From Athripsodes cinereus (Eukaryota > Arthropoda > Insecta > Trichoptera > Leptoceridae), in assembly GCA_947579605.1 (NCBI GenBank), contig OX388320.1, positions 5,022,001-5,086,000 on the forward strand: a stretch of 64,000 nucleotides of DNA, given 5' to 3'. The translations under genes and the position numbers were made by a program. Under the pieces are notes generated by a model. It was given only the letters and a program-made list of their open reading frames with translations, was not told the DNA's origin and made no database searches. This document shows, in pieces, positions 22,601 to 34,621 of this stretch (position 1 is its first letter; every line of letters starts with the position of its first letter).

Positions 22601-23327
22601 AATTATTTACGCCATACATTTTTCAATTTCAATAGAAAAAAACAATATGGAGAATTATACAAAATCAAACATCTGTGGTTCAGAAATTTCAATTTTGAAA
22701 AAATCATGGATAAGAATTTTTATAAATTTAAAATGAGTAGGTATCTACCTAAAAAAATAAATTAGTACCTACATAATATATTACGTGCAGCAATTAATTT
22801 ATAAACAAATCTGAGTTAAGTATAATTGTTCAACATAAATGAATTTTATTTCTTTACACTACACGATGACACACTTGGACAATTACCGGAGTTTGTGAGG
22901 AGATTAAAAATATTAATCATTGTTTATAGATGAAAGAGTAGGTATGTATTTTCATAAATATTGACATTCATTGATTGTTAGGCGGTAGGAAGTTCGCTGG
23001 GTGAGCTAGTAGGTTTATTAGATGTAATGGTTGTGTCGTTGTTTGTTAATGTGTTGTTTTTTTACATACATGGAAAATTATTGAATAGTGAGATGTGTGA
23101 GATATTGCAATGATTGTTCAAATTTATTCAAATTAAAACAATCTCTAAAAGCACGAGCTCTGCTCAATTTTGAGGGTAAAATAGCAATTTATAAAACATA
23201 ATTTAATCGTGTTTTATGCATGTTAATAGGTAATCTATGTCATCAATCAAAAACATTTGAATTTTCATCCCAATATAACTCTCGCATCCATCACACTCAC
23301 ATTCACACAGTGATAAAAATAATAAAT
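22601..23327. other. Intergenic, downstream of the membrane-protein gene
   Basis: No gene or recognisable repeat. It would hold the 3' UTR of that minus-strand gene; no clear AATAAA close to the stop was found. Confidence 0.5.
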
Positions 23328-26300
23328 CTACAGTAGCCTAATAAATAATGTATCAGTTTGATTATGTTTAATTAATTCATCTTTCTTCACGGAACTACCT
23401 TCATCTTCTTGTCTTTTATCGACATTTGCAGCCTGTTCCAGTTCTGAAACAGACTCAGCCTTGCTCTTTTTATGATCTCCATTATTTCCATCTCCATGTT
23501 TTTGATTGGCTTTGCAGATAAACTGGCTACAATCTTTCAGTTTGATGGCTTTGAATAGTTTCTTCATTCCGTTTTTCTCAGCAATATGTTCTGGAACCCT
23601 AAAATTGTGAGGGTTATTAATTTTACACTCCACACAAAATTATGGATCATGATATTATAATAACGTTAGATTATTTTTGTAAACAGTGCTTTCACATCAT
23701 TTATGTGGCGTGATGGTACAGATAGATGGAACTTTTACCTTTTCAAATGGAAAAACTGGATGTCCACAAACAAAAAGACATTAAATTTTTATTATGTACC
23801 TTCCAAATTTATCATTTCAAGTAGTTTTAAACATAGCTAAACTGACCTTTTAGTTTATTCAATTTAAGCTTTTCTTAAACATAACAAAAGAGTCCATTAC
23901 CTTATTTGATTTTGACTTTTTTATCTCTCCAATTTAGTTTTATTTTGTAGGTAAAGTACTGTTTACTGACTTAATCATTTTCTCGCATCAGTATTTTTTT
24001 TTAGTTTTGTGTATATTTTTGTCAACATGTAAAAATCATAAGCCGTGGATGTGTAATAAATAAATAATATAAAGTTAACTACATGACAAATGACTAAGTT
24101 AGTTAGTCATTCCTATAAACACGTTCTTCAAATAGAAGTAGATTGAAAGAAAACTTACTCATGAGCAAGTTGCCAGAAAACCTTCTCCATTCCTATTGCT
24201 TCAGGTTCCGCACCTCTTTTTGCCATTTCACAAAAGTTCCAATCGTCGCAACCTGGATTGTCAGATGTCTCTTTCATCAGACGTAGATTCTCCACATCTA
24301 AGAATTTCCCTTGTAACTTTTCTAAAATGGAACTTGACAACTTTGTGGCTGGACGATTCCAGTCTGCTGATCTCTGGCGAATTGGGAATCCTGTGTCACT
24401 AAAAAATATAATGATGATCCAACAATTAAACCTTGAAATACTATGGAGAAAACCATAATTTCTATATACATTTTCGATTATTACATTATTAAATTCGAGT
24501 ATTAAACTAGAGAGAATTAAAATATTAATAAATCGTCACCTAAACGGATAAAAAGGAGTCCTTGGACTCCTGCAATATCTGAGAAATAAAGTTATTTCAA
24601 CATATACATTTTCGAATCTATTAGATTGGTGTATTTTAAACAACGTTGTTCAGAGGTATTCATTTCCATGCAAACAAGTATGTACAAGATATTTTTTAAA
24701 TTTTTGAGGGAAAAAGCATAATTTTCTGTTTGATCTTGTGCAGAATGCATTTGTTGTGTGCATTTCATTTTTAGTAATGATCACAATAGATAAACTAACA
24801 AATTAGTTCATTTTTCAAACGGTCGCTACATTTATTTTACCAACCATAATTGACAAAATATATATTTATATAATTATTAATTTTACGAAGTGCACCGGAG
24901 CAGATATCAACATTTACCTCAAAACTAAGCTTATTGCATATCAGCTGAAGACAGTCAAACCTACTTCTCCATTGTGCATGCGACTGAACATTTGAAACAC
25001 TTAAAAAGGTATCGTGACAATAATAATATGTTGTATTAAGTATGGAATACTACTAAAGAATGTTACATAAAAGTATCGTCGCGAAATTTCCGTCTGGCGC
25101 GACATGTAGCGTGTGTAATAACAACATCATAGTACGGTGAATAAATTCATATAGCATTACCATTACATTTAATTGAATTATTAATGCAATCATTACCATT
25201 ATTATTATTATAATACATATATTGTAAGCTATCTCAATGCAGTCCGCTGTATAGATAGTAATATTACTATTTATAATATGCACATTAATTTAAAGTGTAA
25301 CAGTTGGAACATGGCACTGTACTGCGCGTGGCGGAAACTGCAGACTATTAGTTTAATCACTGCCAGGTTCAATGTACATTGATGTAATATAGTTTTAATA
25401 TACAATGATAGACTTCTTTAATTTTTTTTTGTATCTGGGTTTTGTTATAAACCCAAATACAACCTTACAACAGTAAGCTAAAAGCTTGTGTCGTGAAAGG
25501 GGAGTTTGCCGGCACCTGGGATCGAACCCCGGATCCCTTGTTCACAAGGTCGCGACTCTACCTCCAGGCTACCGACGAACTCGTAATATTACTATTTATA
25601 ATATGCACATTAATTAATTCTTAGTTTCAAATAACTCAAGTATTTTTTAAGGAATCGGGTGCTCTGAAAACAAGTTTTAAATTTCTTGCAAAAACTGTTT
25701 TTTCCCAGTGTCTTCTTAATTATGACTGAGATAGGATAGTGAAGAGGTCGCACTTTTGCTACAAACTTGCCCTCTGCAAAGAGAACTGCAATAGATAGAC
25801 AAACTTTTGGTGTACCTAATCGAGAGTAGGTATGCCTATTCGGACGCATTGTAATTTTTCAATATAGGGCAAACAAAAAATAGCCAAAAGTTGGTACTTA
25901 CGCTGTATTATTGATATTGATAACACTTGGAGTAAGAGCTGATATGAGCAGTCCAACTGGGAGGAAAGCAGTTAACATGTGAACAGCTCGTTTCCAGGGT
26001 GAAATACTGTAAAAAATGGAAAAGCAAAGATAATTGAGACGTGACCAAATCAGGCATAGGTATACTCGTATAGAAATTTACAACATGGCATCTTAGAGTT
26101 AGAGATAGAATCGACAAAAACATGGCTTGATAAGTTGGTAACACTCGATAAGTCAAGGTAATTATATGAAATATTTGGAGTGCAATTCACTTACGGAGGT
26201 CTTTCGGGAATATCAAGGTTCAGAGGGTTTTCTTCTTCAATCGGTTTCTTTTCAGGATGATGATCTACTAATGATGGAAACTTGGAATCTTGATAGTACC

Positions 26301-28512
26301 CTCCAGCAGGAATAGTTGGAGGCACTTCGTCAGGTTTCTTCTTATAAGACCAACTTGGTTTGTTGCCATCAAACGGATATGGCGCACCATCAAACGTTTG
26401 TGGACCGTTTCCATAAATGTTGACATTAGCGTCAGAATCACTTTGGAATTTATAATTTGTGTATTTTAGAGGAAGACCTTGTTGTGGCTTGAACTTTAAT
26501 TCTTCACCTTCCTCACTTTCATCTTCTTCAGAACTTTCGCTACCTTCTCCAGTATCAGATAGTGGGTTGCGCGCTGTCTAGCTGCCGCCACGCAAATCAA
26601 ACCGCTCATATAAATAATTCGATTTTACGAAAGATATCGGTCCTACAGTGCTGAACTTTCTTGTGCACGCTAACATTACAAAACCGCGTAGTTTTTTGCA
26701 TCTCATCATCTCTTAAACTTCATCAAAACTCGAAATAAATTAATATTCATTATTGTTGATTGTCTCTTCAAAACTTTAACAAGTCATCATTTTGTGTTAC
26801 ATTCCCGCTTCTATTGACAAAACACGTGTTAAAAAAACGACCCCTTCCGGGAATCACTTTGTTGTCACACAAGTGCCAGCGTGTAGTGAGCAGTGTATGT
26901 CCGGTAGTGTAACAGAAAAGGATAACAACACCGACTACTCGCAACAACACAGCGGGTGAAAGAGACAAAAATACTGCTTTGTCTCACGATTCCAATTTAC
27001 CACGATGCCTATCTCATATCTCCGTAAGAAGAAGTTTCTCTATGTGTCCAACGTTTTCTTTGATGTCAACCAAAGTGGAACGCTCGAAAAGAAGGACTTC
27101 GAGTTAGCTATTGAGAAAATCTGCACTCGTCGTGGATGGCCCCAGAGTCATCCTAAGAACGTAGAGACGTACGACACCATGACCAAGATATGGGATGTCC
27201 TGAGGCAGAGAACTGATGCCAATAAAGATGGAGAGGTGTCTGTGAATGAATGGAGTTCTATGTGGGATGAGTTTGCCCAAAGTCCCGACAGTCCTCTGCA
27301 GTGGCAGCAGCGTTACATGAACTTCATGTTTGACCTAGAAGATGCTTCCAACTTAACTAAAAAGCCACGGCGCTCTTGAGATGGTCACGGACCATTAAAC
27401 AGCGCCAAATAAATTATCTTTTTATTATTATTATTATTATTATTATCAACATAATCATCTTCAGAATATTGTTTTTGCCTGTAAATACTTTTCTGGAACT
27501 TCTCAGCTAACTTTTGTTTCATAACCTCTTCCATAATTGGATATCCTTGCATCAACTCACCTAATTCGGGATATTTGCCTACCAGCTTCTCGAAATCTTT
27601 TTGGAATTCCTCCATCAATCCTTGCCTTCTATTCTGATTCCTTCTATTTCCACCATTATTTTTTCTATTAGAATAAGGATTCCTTGCACCTAGAGCACTG
27701 GGAGATGTTTTTGATGATGGATTATCGTGATGAAACTTTTTGCTAGTTGTAAGATTTGGAAGTCTTTTGATTGAACCTTTTCCATTTTGTCTATTATAGT
27801 TTCCCAAATCGGGTTGAGAATTAAAATGCTTATTTTGGAAGCTATTATCTTTGACAGTTATCACCGAGCCAACGGGATTAAAAACTGCATCCTGTCTATT
27901 AGGTTTTGCATCTTTAGATCCATACATACTCTCAACAAAGTTGAGTGTTTTTGGTGTGTGGATTTTAGGAACGAATCCTTGAGTATTATCAAATGAGCCA
28001 ACTTCAAGACTTGGTACGAATTCCATTTCGCTAAATCTTTCCATTACGATTTGCCTTTTTGAAGAATTTGTTTCTTTAGGTTCTGGTGTTGTGAGTTGGA
28101 CTGGTGAAGGTATCTGCCACTTTTGTTTCTTTCGACTGACTAATTCAACGTTTCCTCTGACTATTTCGATATTTTCTGGTTCTGTGTGTGGCTGGAATGA
28201 TGGTTTGTGATTTTTTGGGAAACTGACCACTGTAGGGATTACAGCTGCCATTGTTGGTTTTGTGGCAAATATTTTAATAATCTTTTCTGTTGTTGACAGT
28301 GTGGGTTTTGGGGTTGTCGTAAAAATCCGTGATGTATTATTGTTCTTAGTGTTAGTCTCATAGCTCGCAGGATTGGCGTTGATTGTAAACGGCATCATCA
28401 TCATTTCAGATAATATGTTGGTGTTGTTATGATCATTTATTGGATTAGATAGAATCTCTGAGACCCACCAAACCAAACAAATTATGCCACCAATTATAAT
28501 TTGATTAGATTT
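23328..28512 (-). CDS. Uncharacterised multi-exon membrane protein, 3' five exons (5' exon missing)
   Basis: Exons in transcript order: 28512-27451 (acceptor TATTTTCAG), 26577-26195 (weakest acceptor, CTAG), 26006-25902, 24398-24159 and 23598-23328 (TAA). Donors are GTAAG-type except the first (GTTGAT). Phases agree at every junction, giving ...ERPPISPWKRAV..., ...NNTADTGFP... and ...LAHEVPEHI.... The first exon starts with a hydrophobic anchor (IIIGGIICLVWW), then a Ser/Thr/Asn-rich disordered stretch and an EEFQKDFEKLVGKYPELGEL helix. The second exon is acidic and Pro/Gly-rich. The third encodes a membrane segment (MLTAFLPVGLLISALTP). The last two carry a Cys-containing domain (CDDWNFCEMA, CSQFICK) and a charged tail. 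I do not recognise the family. The initiator exon upstream of 28.5 kb was not found. A calexcitin-LINE chimera occupies the first intron or interrupts the exon there. Confidence 0.7.
24500..24605 (+). mobile_element. R1-like LINE 3' terminus inside an intron
   Basis: CACCTAAACGGATAAAAAGG, AGTCC/GGACT loop, then AATAAAGTTATTTCAAC. It lies in the intron between the third and fourth found exons of the minus-strand membrane-protein gene. Confidence 0.6.
25258..25615. repeat. 33-bp direct repeats flanking a SINE-containing insertion
   Basis: The same 33 bp (beginning GTAATATTACTATTTATAAT) occur at 25258-25290 and 25583-25615, exact. The 292 bp between hold SINE A plus about 130 bp of other sequence beyond its A tail. 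Confidence 0.9.
25421..25582 (-). mobile_element. tRNA-derived SINE, family A
   Basis: Minus strand: CGTCGGTAGCCTGGAGGTAG (box A), GGGGTTCGATCCCAGGTGCC (box B), ACTCCCCTTTCACGACACAA, then a hairpin GGTTGTATTTGGGTTTATAA/CAAAACCCAGATAC and an A tail. It lies in an intron of the membrane-protein gene. Confidence 0.85.
26578..27446 (+). pseudogene. Calexcitin (EF-hand Ca2+-binding) 5' mRNA-like segment fused to an L2-type LINE 3' end
   Basis: ATG at 27005 opens 125 codons without introns. The protein matches the N-terminal half of insect calexcitin / sarcoplasmic Ca-binding proteins: FDVNQSGTLEKKDFELAIEK is EF-hand 1 and DANKDGEVSVNEW is EF-hand 2. Homology stops at DLEDAS (27349), where the family continues into a third EF-hand. 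It is replaced by NLTKKPRRS and a stop whose DNA (27350-27446) matches the 3' end of the LINE at 59.76-59.82 kb (CTTGAGATG, TTAAACAGCG, AATAAAT), then an ATT microsatellite tail. About 420 bp upstream of the ATG look like a GC-richer leader, with ATATAAATA at about 26607. Best read as a chimeric retrocopy made by LINE template switching; a relic of a real gene's first exon is the alternative. Left boundary approximate. Confidence 0.75.
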
Positions 28513-28939
28513 CTGAAAATATAGAAAAATATTTATGAAATTGTATGACTATTACGATTTTAAATCCATATCGTTTAACGTTTTTTGTGTAAGCATTGTG
28601 TTTACTATTGTTAAATCTCTTGTGAATAAAACTGTACCCATCAGAGAAATAACAGGAATTGCCAAGAGTTTAACGGACACGTGCAAGAAATAATTGAAGA
28701 GTATATTACAAGAAGGCTTTTAAATGGCAGATCAGGGGGGAGGGGTCATGAATTTCTTAGTTTTTATTGGCACGAAGAAATTGACTTGCATGTTTCTTAC
28801 AGGCAGTTGGTTCGCTGGTTACCCCACTTGTGGGAGATGACGTGATGGGATGAATGGATGAAACACTTAAGTATAGGTATAACAGACACTGTACAATTGG
28901 CACCGATTATATGATTCTATTAACTTAAAAAAATAAATA

Positions 28940-29076
28940 TGTTAGAAGACATCGCATTTTAGCGATAAACTCGCCCTCTGTACATTGAATTGTATAACTG
29001 ATATTTTTATGACACTATTTTATTTTGTAATATTGTAACCAATGTACAGTGAAGAATAAAATAAATAAATAAATAT
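28940..29076 (+). mobile_element. LINE 3'-tail copy (family T)
   Basis: ATCGCATTTTAGCGATAAAC hairpin block, CCTCTGTACATTGAATTG and AAATAAATAAATAAAT tail, nearly identical to the copy at 14.3 kb. Confidence 0.75.
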
Positions 29077-29989
29077 GTCGTAGAAAACTATGATTATCTA
29101 CTATATTTTAAAACATTTTTTCAGAACACCTATACCAATAGAAATTTCACATAAATTGAGCAGTTCGTTTGCTACCACAAATAAAGAAAATAACGCTATG
29201 GGATATAAGTATATATAATGAAATAAATAGACGTTGTTAATAATTAATGTAAATTTGATTGATGAAAAATAAATTAAATTGATAACAAAAACAGGCACAC
29301 ACCATTTTTAATTTTATTCACAAAAATATTAATTTTAAAACAAAAACATTTGATTGTTTATTTCAAAATAATAATAATAATTAAAAAAAAAAAACACGTA
29401 ATAAATTAATTTTTAAATTTTTCACGTTCCAAATTCACACATATGAACGCTTTGAGTCATCTTCGCAAAATGTCCCTAGAAATATTTCTGTGATGTATAT
29501 ATAGAAAAAATATAATAATTTGTGAAATAATTAGAGTTTTTACTCTATAAATAACATAATGATAATAATAATAAAAAGTTGTAAGTAAAAGAAATGATTC
29601 GCTTCATGTTTACAATAGCCTTTGTAGTGCTAAACAATGGAGATTTTGTAATAATATATAGTTTTTAAACCAAAGTATGAATGTAATAGTTTTGTTTATT
29701 TTGTCGCAATGTGTTATTAAAAGTTGACATAATACATTTTTGCTATGAGGAACAATTTATGAAAAGGTATTTTCATCAAGGAAAAATAAAAGTCAGTAAA
29801 ATATTTAAGGAATTAGGACGTCAGTCAGTAAAATATTTCGAATGAAAACTGGGGAAAGAACTTTATGACATTAAATTTCCGTTGAATTCTGGTAAACCTC
29901 TTTAACATTTTTGTGTGAGTTTTCAAGTATCCTGTAGGCGGGTATTTATAGAACACCACGAATAAGACACTACATCTACAATTAGATCT
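29077..29989. other. Intergenic or first-intron DNA, no feature seen
   Basis: AT-rich; may belong to the 5' intron of the minus-strand membrane-protein gene whose first exon was not found. Confidence 0.5.
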
Positions 29990-30322
29990 ACATTTTTATT
30001 TTTATTACTATAAGCTATCAAGCAGGCAGCTAGAGCTGATTTGCTTAATATCCACACTATTGATGTCACTCTATACTGTTAAGCCCGTTTTTGAACAAAT
30101 TAGTGTTTCTTGCAACGACCAATGCAGCAGGTAATCTATTCCACTCATCCACAACTCGGTTTACGAGGAAATGTCTTCGAGGGTTCTGAGTGAATCTGTC
30201 CTTTACCAGTTTCAGGCTGTGTCCTCGCAAGTGCTCATTGTGGCTTCTGTGAAACATGTTCTTCAGCTCTGGACAATCATAACGGTTGTTTAATATTTTA
30301 TAGACCTCAATCAGATCACTTT
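29990..30322 (-). mobile_element. CR1/jockey-type LINE 3' end
   Basis: SDLIEVYKILNNRYDCPELK, HLRGHSLKLVKDRFTQNPRR, HFLVNRVVDEWNRLPAALVV and FKNGLNSIE stop; then an AATAAAAATAAAAATG tail. Confidence 0.8.
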
Positions 30323-31616
30323 AAATAATTTCATTTTAAATAATTATATTTATTAATTCTTCGCTATGCATTGATTACAAACAATGTCATAGTTTTTTTT
30401 AAGTCAGAGTTTGTCTACAAACAAATTCACCAATCCTTAATGTCTAATTTTATTGGCTAAGAGAGGACAGTCTATAATGTTAAGGTACATGCAATTAATC
30501 TTCTGACTGTCTCACTTGTGAAAGATACCGTGATGGTATGAATTGCGTAAAATTTCTGAATCTTTCAGTTTTCATTAGCTTATGGACTCATTTTGAAATA
30601 ATACGAAAAAATATGAAGTGACTAGCGATAATACCCTGCTGTTATTCTAAGGATTTAATGATTTTGTTGGTGACAATAATAAATAGATACAAACATACCT
30701 ACATTATATTAACTATTGCGATAAAAAGAAAGTTTGTATTGCTTGCTCGTCTCTTAGTTGTTGTAATCATAAGGAAATCGTATTCGAGTTATGAAACTTA
30801 CGTCGTCAACTAGTCTCTGAAACACATTTATGCGACAAATACCATCAAAGAGTAACATAAAACAAAGATTTTAAATTGAATGTATAATACATATGTTGAT
30901 ACACAGAATATGGAATACTTATTTTTTATGCTTCATTTCTTTTATTATATTTTACAGGAAACAGACAGTTACAACCATTACTGCTTGCTTTTTAGTAACA
31001 AAAATATATGAAAAACCATCAATATTAATCACTACATGAATATTTAATGTTTTTATAGATTACTGAATCATTTATTGTCATTCTTAGCTTTAAGTTGGCA
31101 ACGGTAAAACAAAACATAAATCTATTTGGAGTTATAGAAAAAATGTTAGACAATTAATTTCTAGTCCTTGGTCCCTTATCAACATTGTCTGTCAATAGCT
31201 CAAGAAGCGCAATTTTGCAACTGTAATAATTTAAAAAAAAATGTTATTAAATTTATCATCTTTAAACATAATCATACATCAGATGTAAGTTGCAAAGATT
31301 CAAATAGATCTCTACTTTTTCAAATGTTTCTATAAGCAAGTTGCGAGATCGCGACTTATAATAAAAGTAGTCGACTGGTTTGAAATGTATGTCTCATGGC
31401 GTGAAAGGTTTTAATTATATCAATAAACCTATTTATATGTAGTAAAAGTACCAACATAGTACATCTAGTTAGTTAAAATTAGTACTATGACAGATAGTTA
31501 GATAAGACGCATTCTAATATCACACACGGAAATAACGCATCGTCTGTGCAAACGCTAAGTGACTACATACAAACAAACCAACAAATAAAAATATTATATT
31601 AGATTCATTTATCTTA
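30323..31616. other. Intergenic or intronic, no gene seen
   Basis: AT-rich. A stretch at 30.80 kb has a 15-bp minus-strand interval between TTTCAG and GTAAGT, too short to call an exon. Confidence 0.45.
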
Positions 31617-31870
31617 AATTGAGGCATTTCAAGCAAAAGTGGTCTAAGCCACACGATGACCAAATTTGAGTTAGCTATGAAAATTCATACACCTAAATCT
31701 GGCGTTTTTTTAATTCAAAAGTAGACTAAACTTGATCTCACATATTTTGTTATATGAAGTTTAGTCCACTTATGAATCGAAGAATCACAAGTTTTACATA
31801 AATTCCCATAGTTAACTCAATATTGTTCATTATGTGGCTTACTTTATTTTTGCTTTGAATGCTTCAATTG
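31617..31870. mobile_element. 254-bp imperfect palindromic MITE
   Basis: AATTGAGGCATTTCAAGCAA at the left pairs with TTGCTTTGAATGCTTCAATT at the right; TAAGCCACA and TTGAGTTAGCTATG blocks also pair; centre near 31743. Confidence 0.75.
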
Positions 31871-32280
31871 GGATAGGCAAAAAAGAAGATCGTCAAATAT
31901 TTAGATTGATATATCTACATATTTATCTATACCATCACGACACTTCCCTCAAGTGGGGTATTTTATTTATTTATATCAAGATCAACACATGGCGTGAGCC
32001 TTTTACATGTTAATTAAACAGTTCAATAGACAAAAAGACAAACAGGGTTTTATTATTATTATTACTGACAATAAGACGATTCTTATAAGGATTATTACAG
32101 CTGATGGCCAATGCGATCCCAGAAGATAACCCTAAACGATATCCAAACGACAACACAACTACAATATATCCTCAATTTTTCTTATAAATTCTGCATACCT
32201 ACGTCACGTTAAAGATATCAATTTCTCCAGCCAGACCATTAAACATTTGAATAGCCCTTCCCACTGGGGAGTTAGCCAAT

Positions 32281-32820
32281 ATGTTTTATAAACATACAAA
32301 CATTTTTATCAATTGCCCAACTAGATTTACCAGGACTACGCTTACTTTCAAACAGCCTAGGTGCAGCACTAATTATCTTCAAAGTTCATTCGTTCACCGG
32401 TCATGTGACAATTACAATGCTTTTTTTGTAGACATGGATATTTTTCATGAGTCCATTTCTAGTTTTAAAAGGATGATTGCTAGATTTTTGACAGATTCTG
32501 GGTCTCGACGGGCATAGGCAGGGGTCCTCCGCTCTATTGATGTCTTCCTTTCTCCTAACCGTTTCTGTCCCTAATCCTTCCCTTACTGTAAGTTTTTATT
32601 TATAATGTATGCGCATGATTGGCGGGTTTTCGGACTCGGCAGTGATTCTTTAAAATTATCATGTTCTTTTTTTCTTTCATTGTAGTATGTTCGGTAAGAT
32701 TTATTTTGTAATGTGTTAGCAAACTTTGCTGGTTTATGTGCCAATTTTTTTATCTATTTGTATTACCTATGTATTGTAATAACTGTATGTTTGCGTAAAC
32801 TATAAAATAAAATAAAAATA
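32281..32820 (+). mobile_element. Jockey/CR1-like LINE 3' end
   Basis: FINCPTRFTRTTLTFKQPRC, DIFHESISSFKRMIARFLTD and a stop, then about 300 bp of UTR ending ATAAAATAAAAATAAAAAA. Confidence 0.65.
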
Positions 32821-32827
32821 AAAAATA

Positions 32828-32950
32828 CAACCAGCAATTACAGCAACCACGTATAATAAATGTGCAGATCGTTCTCTCCGTGCCATTAAAAATAAACATT
32901 TAGGATGGGTGGCATACCTCATCGCTGAATTGTAGATTTTAATGTTTTAT
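32828..32950 (+). repeat. Family E repeat
   Basis: CAACCAGCAATTACAGCAAC, CGTTCTCTCCGTGCCATTAA and AGGATGGGTGGCATACCTCA, directly after a LINE A tail. Confidence 0.55.
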
Positions 32951-33364
32951 TCATGATTTTTTGAAGAATTTGTCAACTTTCGAACTCCTAAGGAATTTGA
33001 GAGTCTGCGAGTGTTTTTTTATACTTAACGTAAAGAATAAAAAAATAAAATAATATATTCACACTTAATTGAGTCGAACGAGTTTTAATCTTAGAAATAT
33101 TATGTTTGCTAATCTGTCAGATGGACAACAAATCGACCTTGTCAAGGCTTTTCTTGTTTGCATACATACTAGCTTTAAGCTCGTCTTCACTCATAAAATA
33201 AAAAGCTTTTGCCAACTATCAGAAAACCTTTGAAATTAAATTCAACAAATTATTTATTTTCGTACTGGATACTACTGGACCAATGGTAGAAATTGATTCT
33301 TTATCACTTTATGTCATACACATAAAAGCTTTCTCTCAAACTTAGCGTCAGCTTCCTAGTCTCT

Positions 33365-33575
33365 CTTCTTCTTTCTGTGCCATGTCAGGTCCCTCCGGAC
33401 ACTCCGGCGAAAACCTCCCTGTCCTGTGCTGCTCTGAACAGGTTATCCACCGTCCTCATTCCGGTCCACTCTCTAATGTAGCGCAGCTAGGACATCTGCT
33501 TTCTGCCAACTCCACGTCTTCCCTCTAACTTGCCCTCCAATATAAGGCGGAGGAGACGGTCTAGTCTATAGTCTC
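33365..33575 (-). mobile_element. RTE-like LINE C-terminal fragment
   Basis: RLDRLLRLILEGKLEGRRGV, GRKQMSWLRYIREWTGMRTV and DNLFRAAQDREVF, the ILEGK..G+RGRGR..+WL...W pattern. Confidence 0.75.
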
Positions 33576-33660
33576 CTAGTTCCTATTCCTACCTATTCTT
33601 TTCCATTCTACATTCTCTCTTCCTTTCTTAAAAGTTTGCAAAGAAATTCACATTAAATAA

Positions 33661-33782
33661 TTGGGTTAGCTGGAAAAAATCACGCCTCTGCGATAAACTC
33701 ACCCACTGTATATTGATTATATTTAATAGTTATGTGTATAAAATTGGTTTTAATCAATTTAAAACAGGGAATAAATAAATAA
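33661..33782 (+). mobile_element. LINE 3'-tail copy (family T)
   Basis: GGGTTAGCTGGAAAAAATCAC, GCGATAAACTCACCCACTGT and terminal GGGAATAAATAAATAA. Confidence 0.7.
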
Positions 33783-33982
33783 TTTTGTAGGTATTTTAAT
33801 TTCTAAATAATTTAAATGGATTTAGATTTTTTTTTATATACATACCTATTTGTAATAATATAATTTTATTGTATTCATTATATAATTTTATTGTATCAAG
33901 AAATTCAAAAATGGAAGATTTTATCGCTGCATTCAATATCTCCTGATTAATCCTGTACATATGTACATAAACATACATATTA

Positions 33983-34072
33983 TTTAACAAAACATAACAT
34001 AACATGTATAGACAATTCACACAGATCGAGCTAGTCCCAAACTAATATACGAATCTTGTATTATGGGTACTT
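33983..34072 (-). mobile_element. SINE family B, 3' part only
   Basis: AGTACCCATAATACAAGATT, GGGACTAGCTCGATCTGTGT and an ATGTT tail in reverse complement. Confidence 0.7.
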
Positions 34073-34363
34073 CATAATTATTATTTATATGTGAACAGAC
34101 AATTTATTTTAGTAGATTAATACTATTTAGATAAATTATCTGACAGTAAGTATTATTATTCTACAGAGTGTCAAATTATTATACCTAATATTATTAATAT
34201 AGAAGCTGTAACTAAACAAATAATAAACAAACAAAAAATATCATCTTATAATGGCATGAAAGAAAACAAGTTCATTGAACGGAGTATACAAACATATGAC
34301 AATCACCACTATTCTTAGACTAAACTATAATAACTATCTTATAATATTTATATTATTATTCTT

Positions 34364-34470
34364 CTCTGTACATTGATTAGGCACAAACAATTTTACACAT
34401 ATATATCGGCTGGTGTGGCGCGGAGGTAACGCTCTTGCCTTTAAGTCACTAGGAGACTATAAAGGTGTGA
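34364..34470 (+). mobile_element. SINE family B, 5' part only
   Basis: TTCTTCTCTGTACATTGATT then GGCTGGTGTGGCGCGGAGGT and AACGCTCTTGCCTTTAAGTC; stops before box B. Confidence 0.7.
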
Positions 34471-34621
34471 GGATGTTATAATAATTAAAAGACAAATGAA
34501 GCGTTGTAGACAAATTATTAAAGTAATTTTTATTTAGACTTATAGAAGACGCCTGGCGGGGATAACTGCAGTAATCGACCGGAGTTGAAAATGATGAATT
34601 ATGTACTTATATCGCTATTAA

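Noticed and set aside
30801..30830. 15-bp minus-strand micro-exon between TTTCAG and GTAAGT
   Set aside because: Consensus sites this short arise by chance in AT-rich DNA; no link to the first exon of the membrane-protein gene could be shown.
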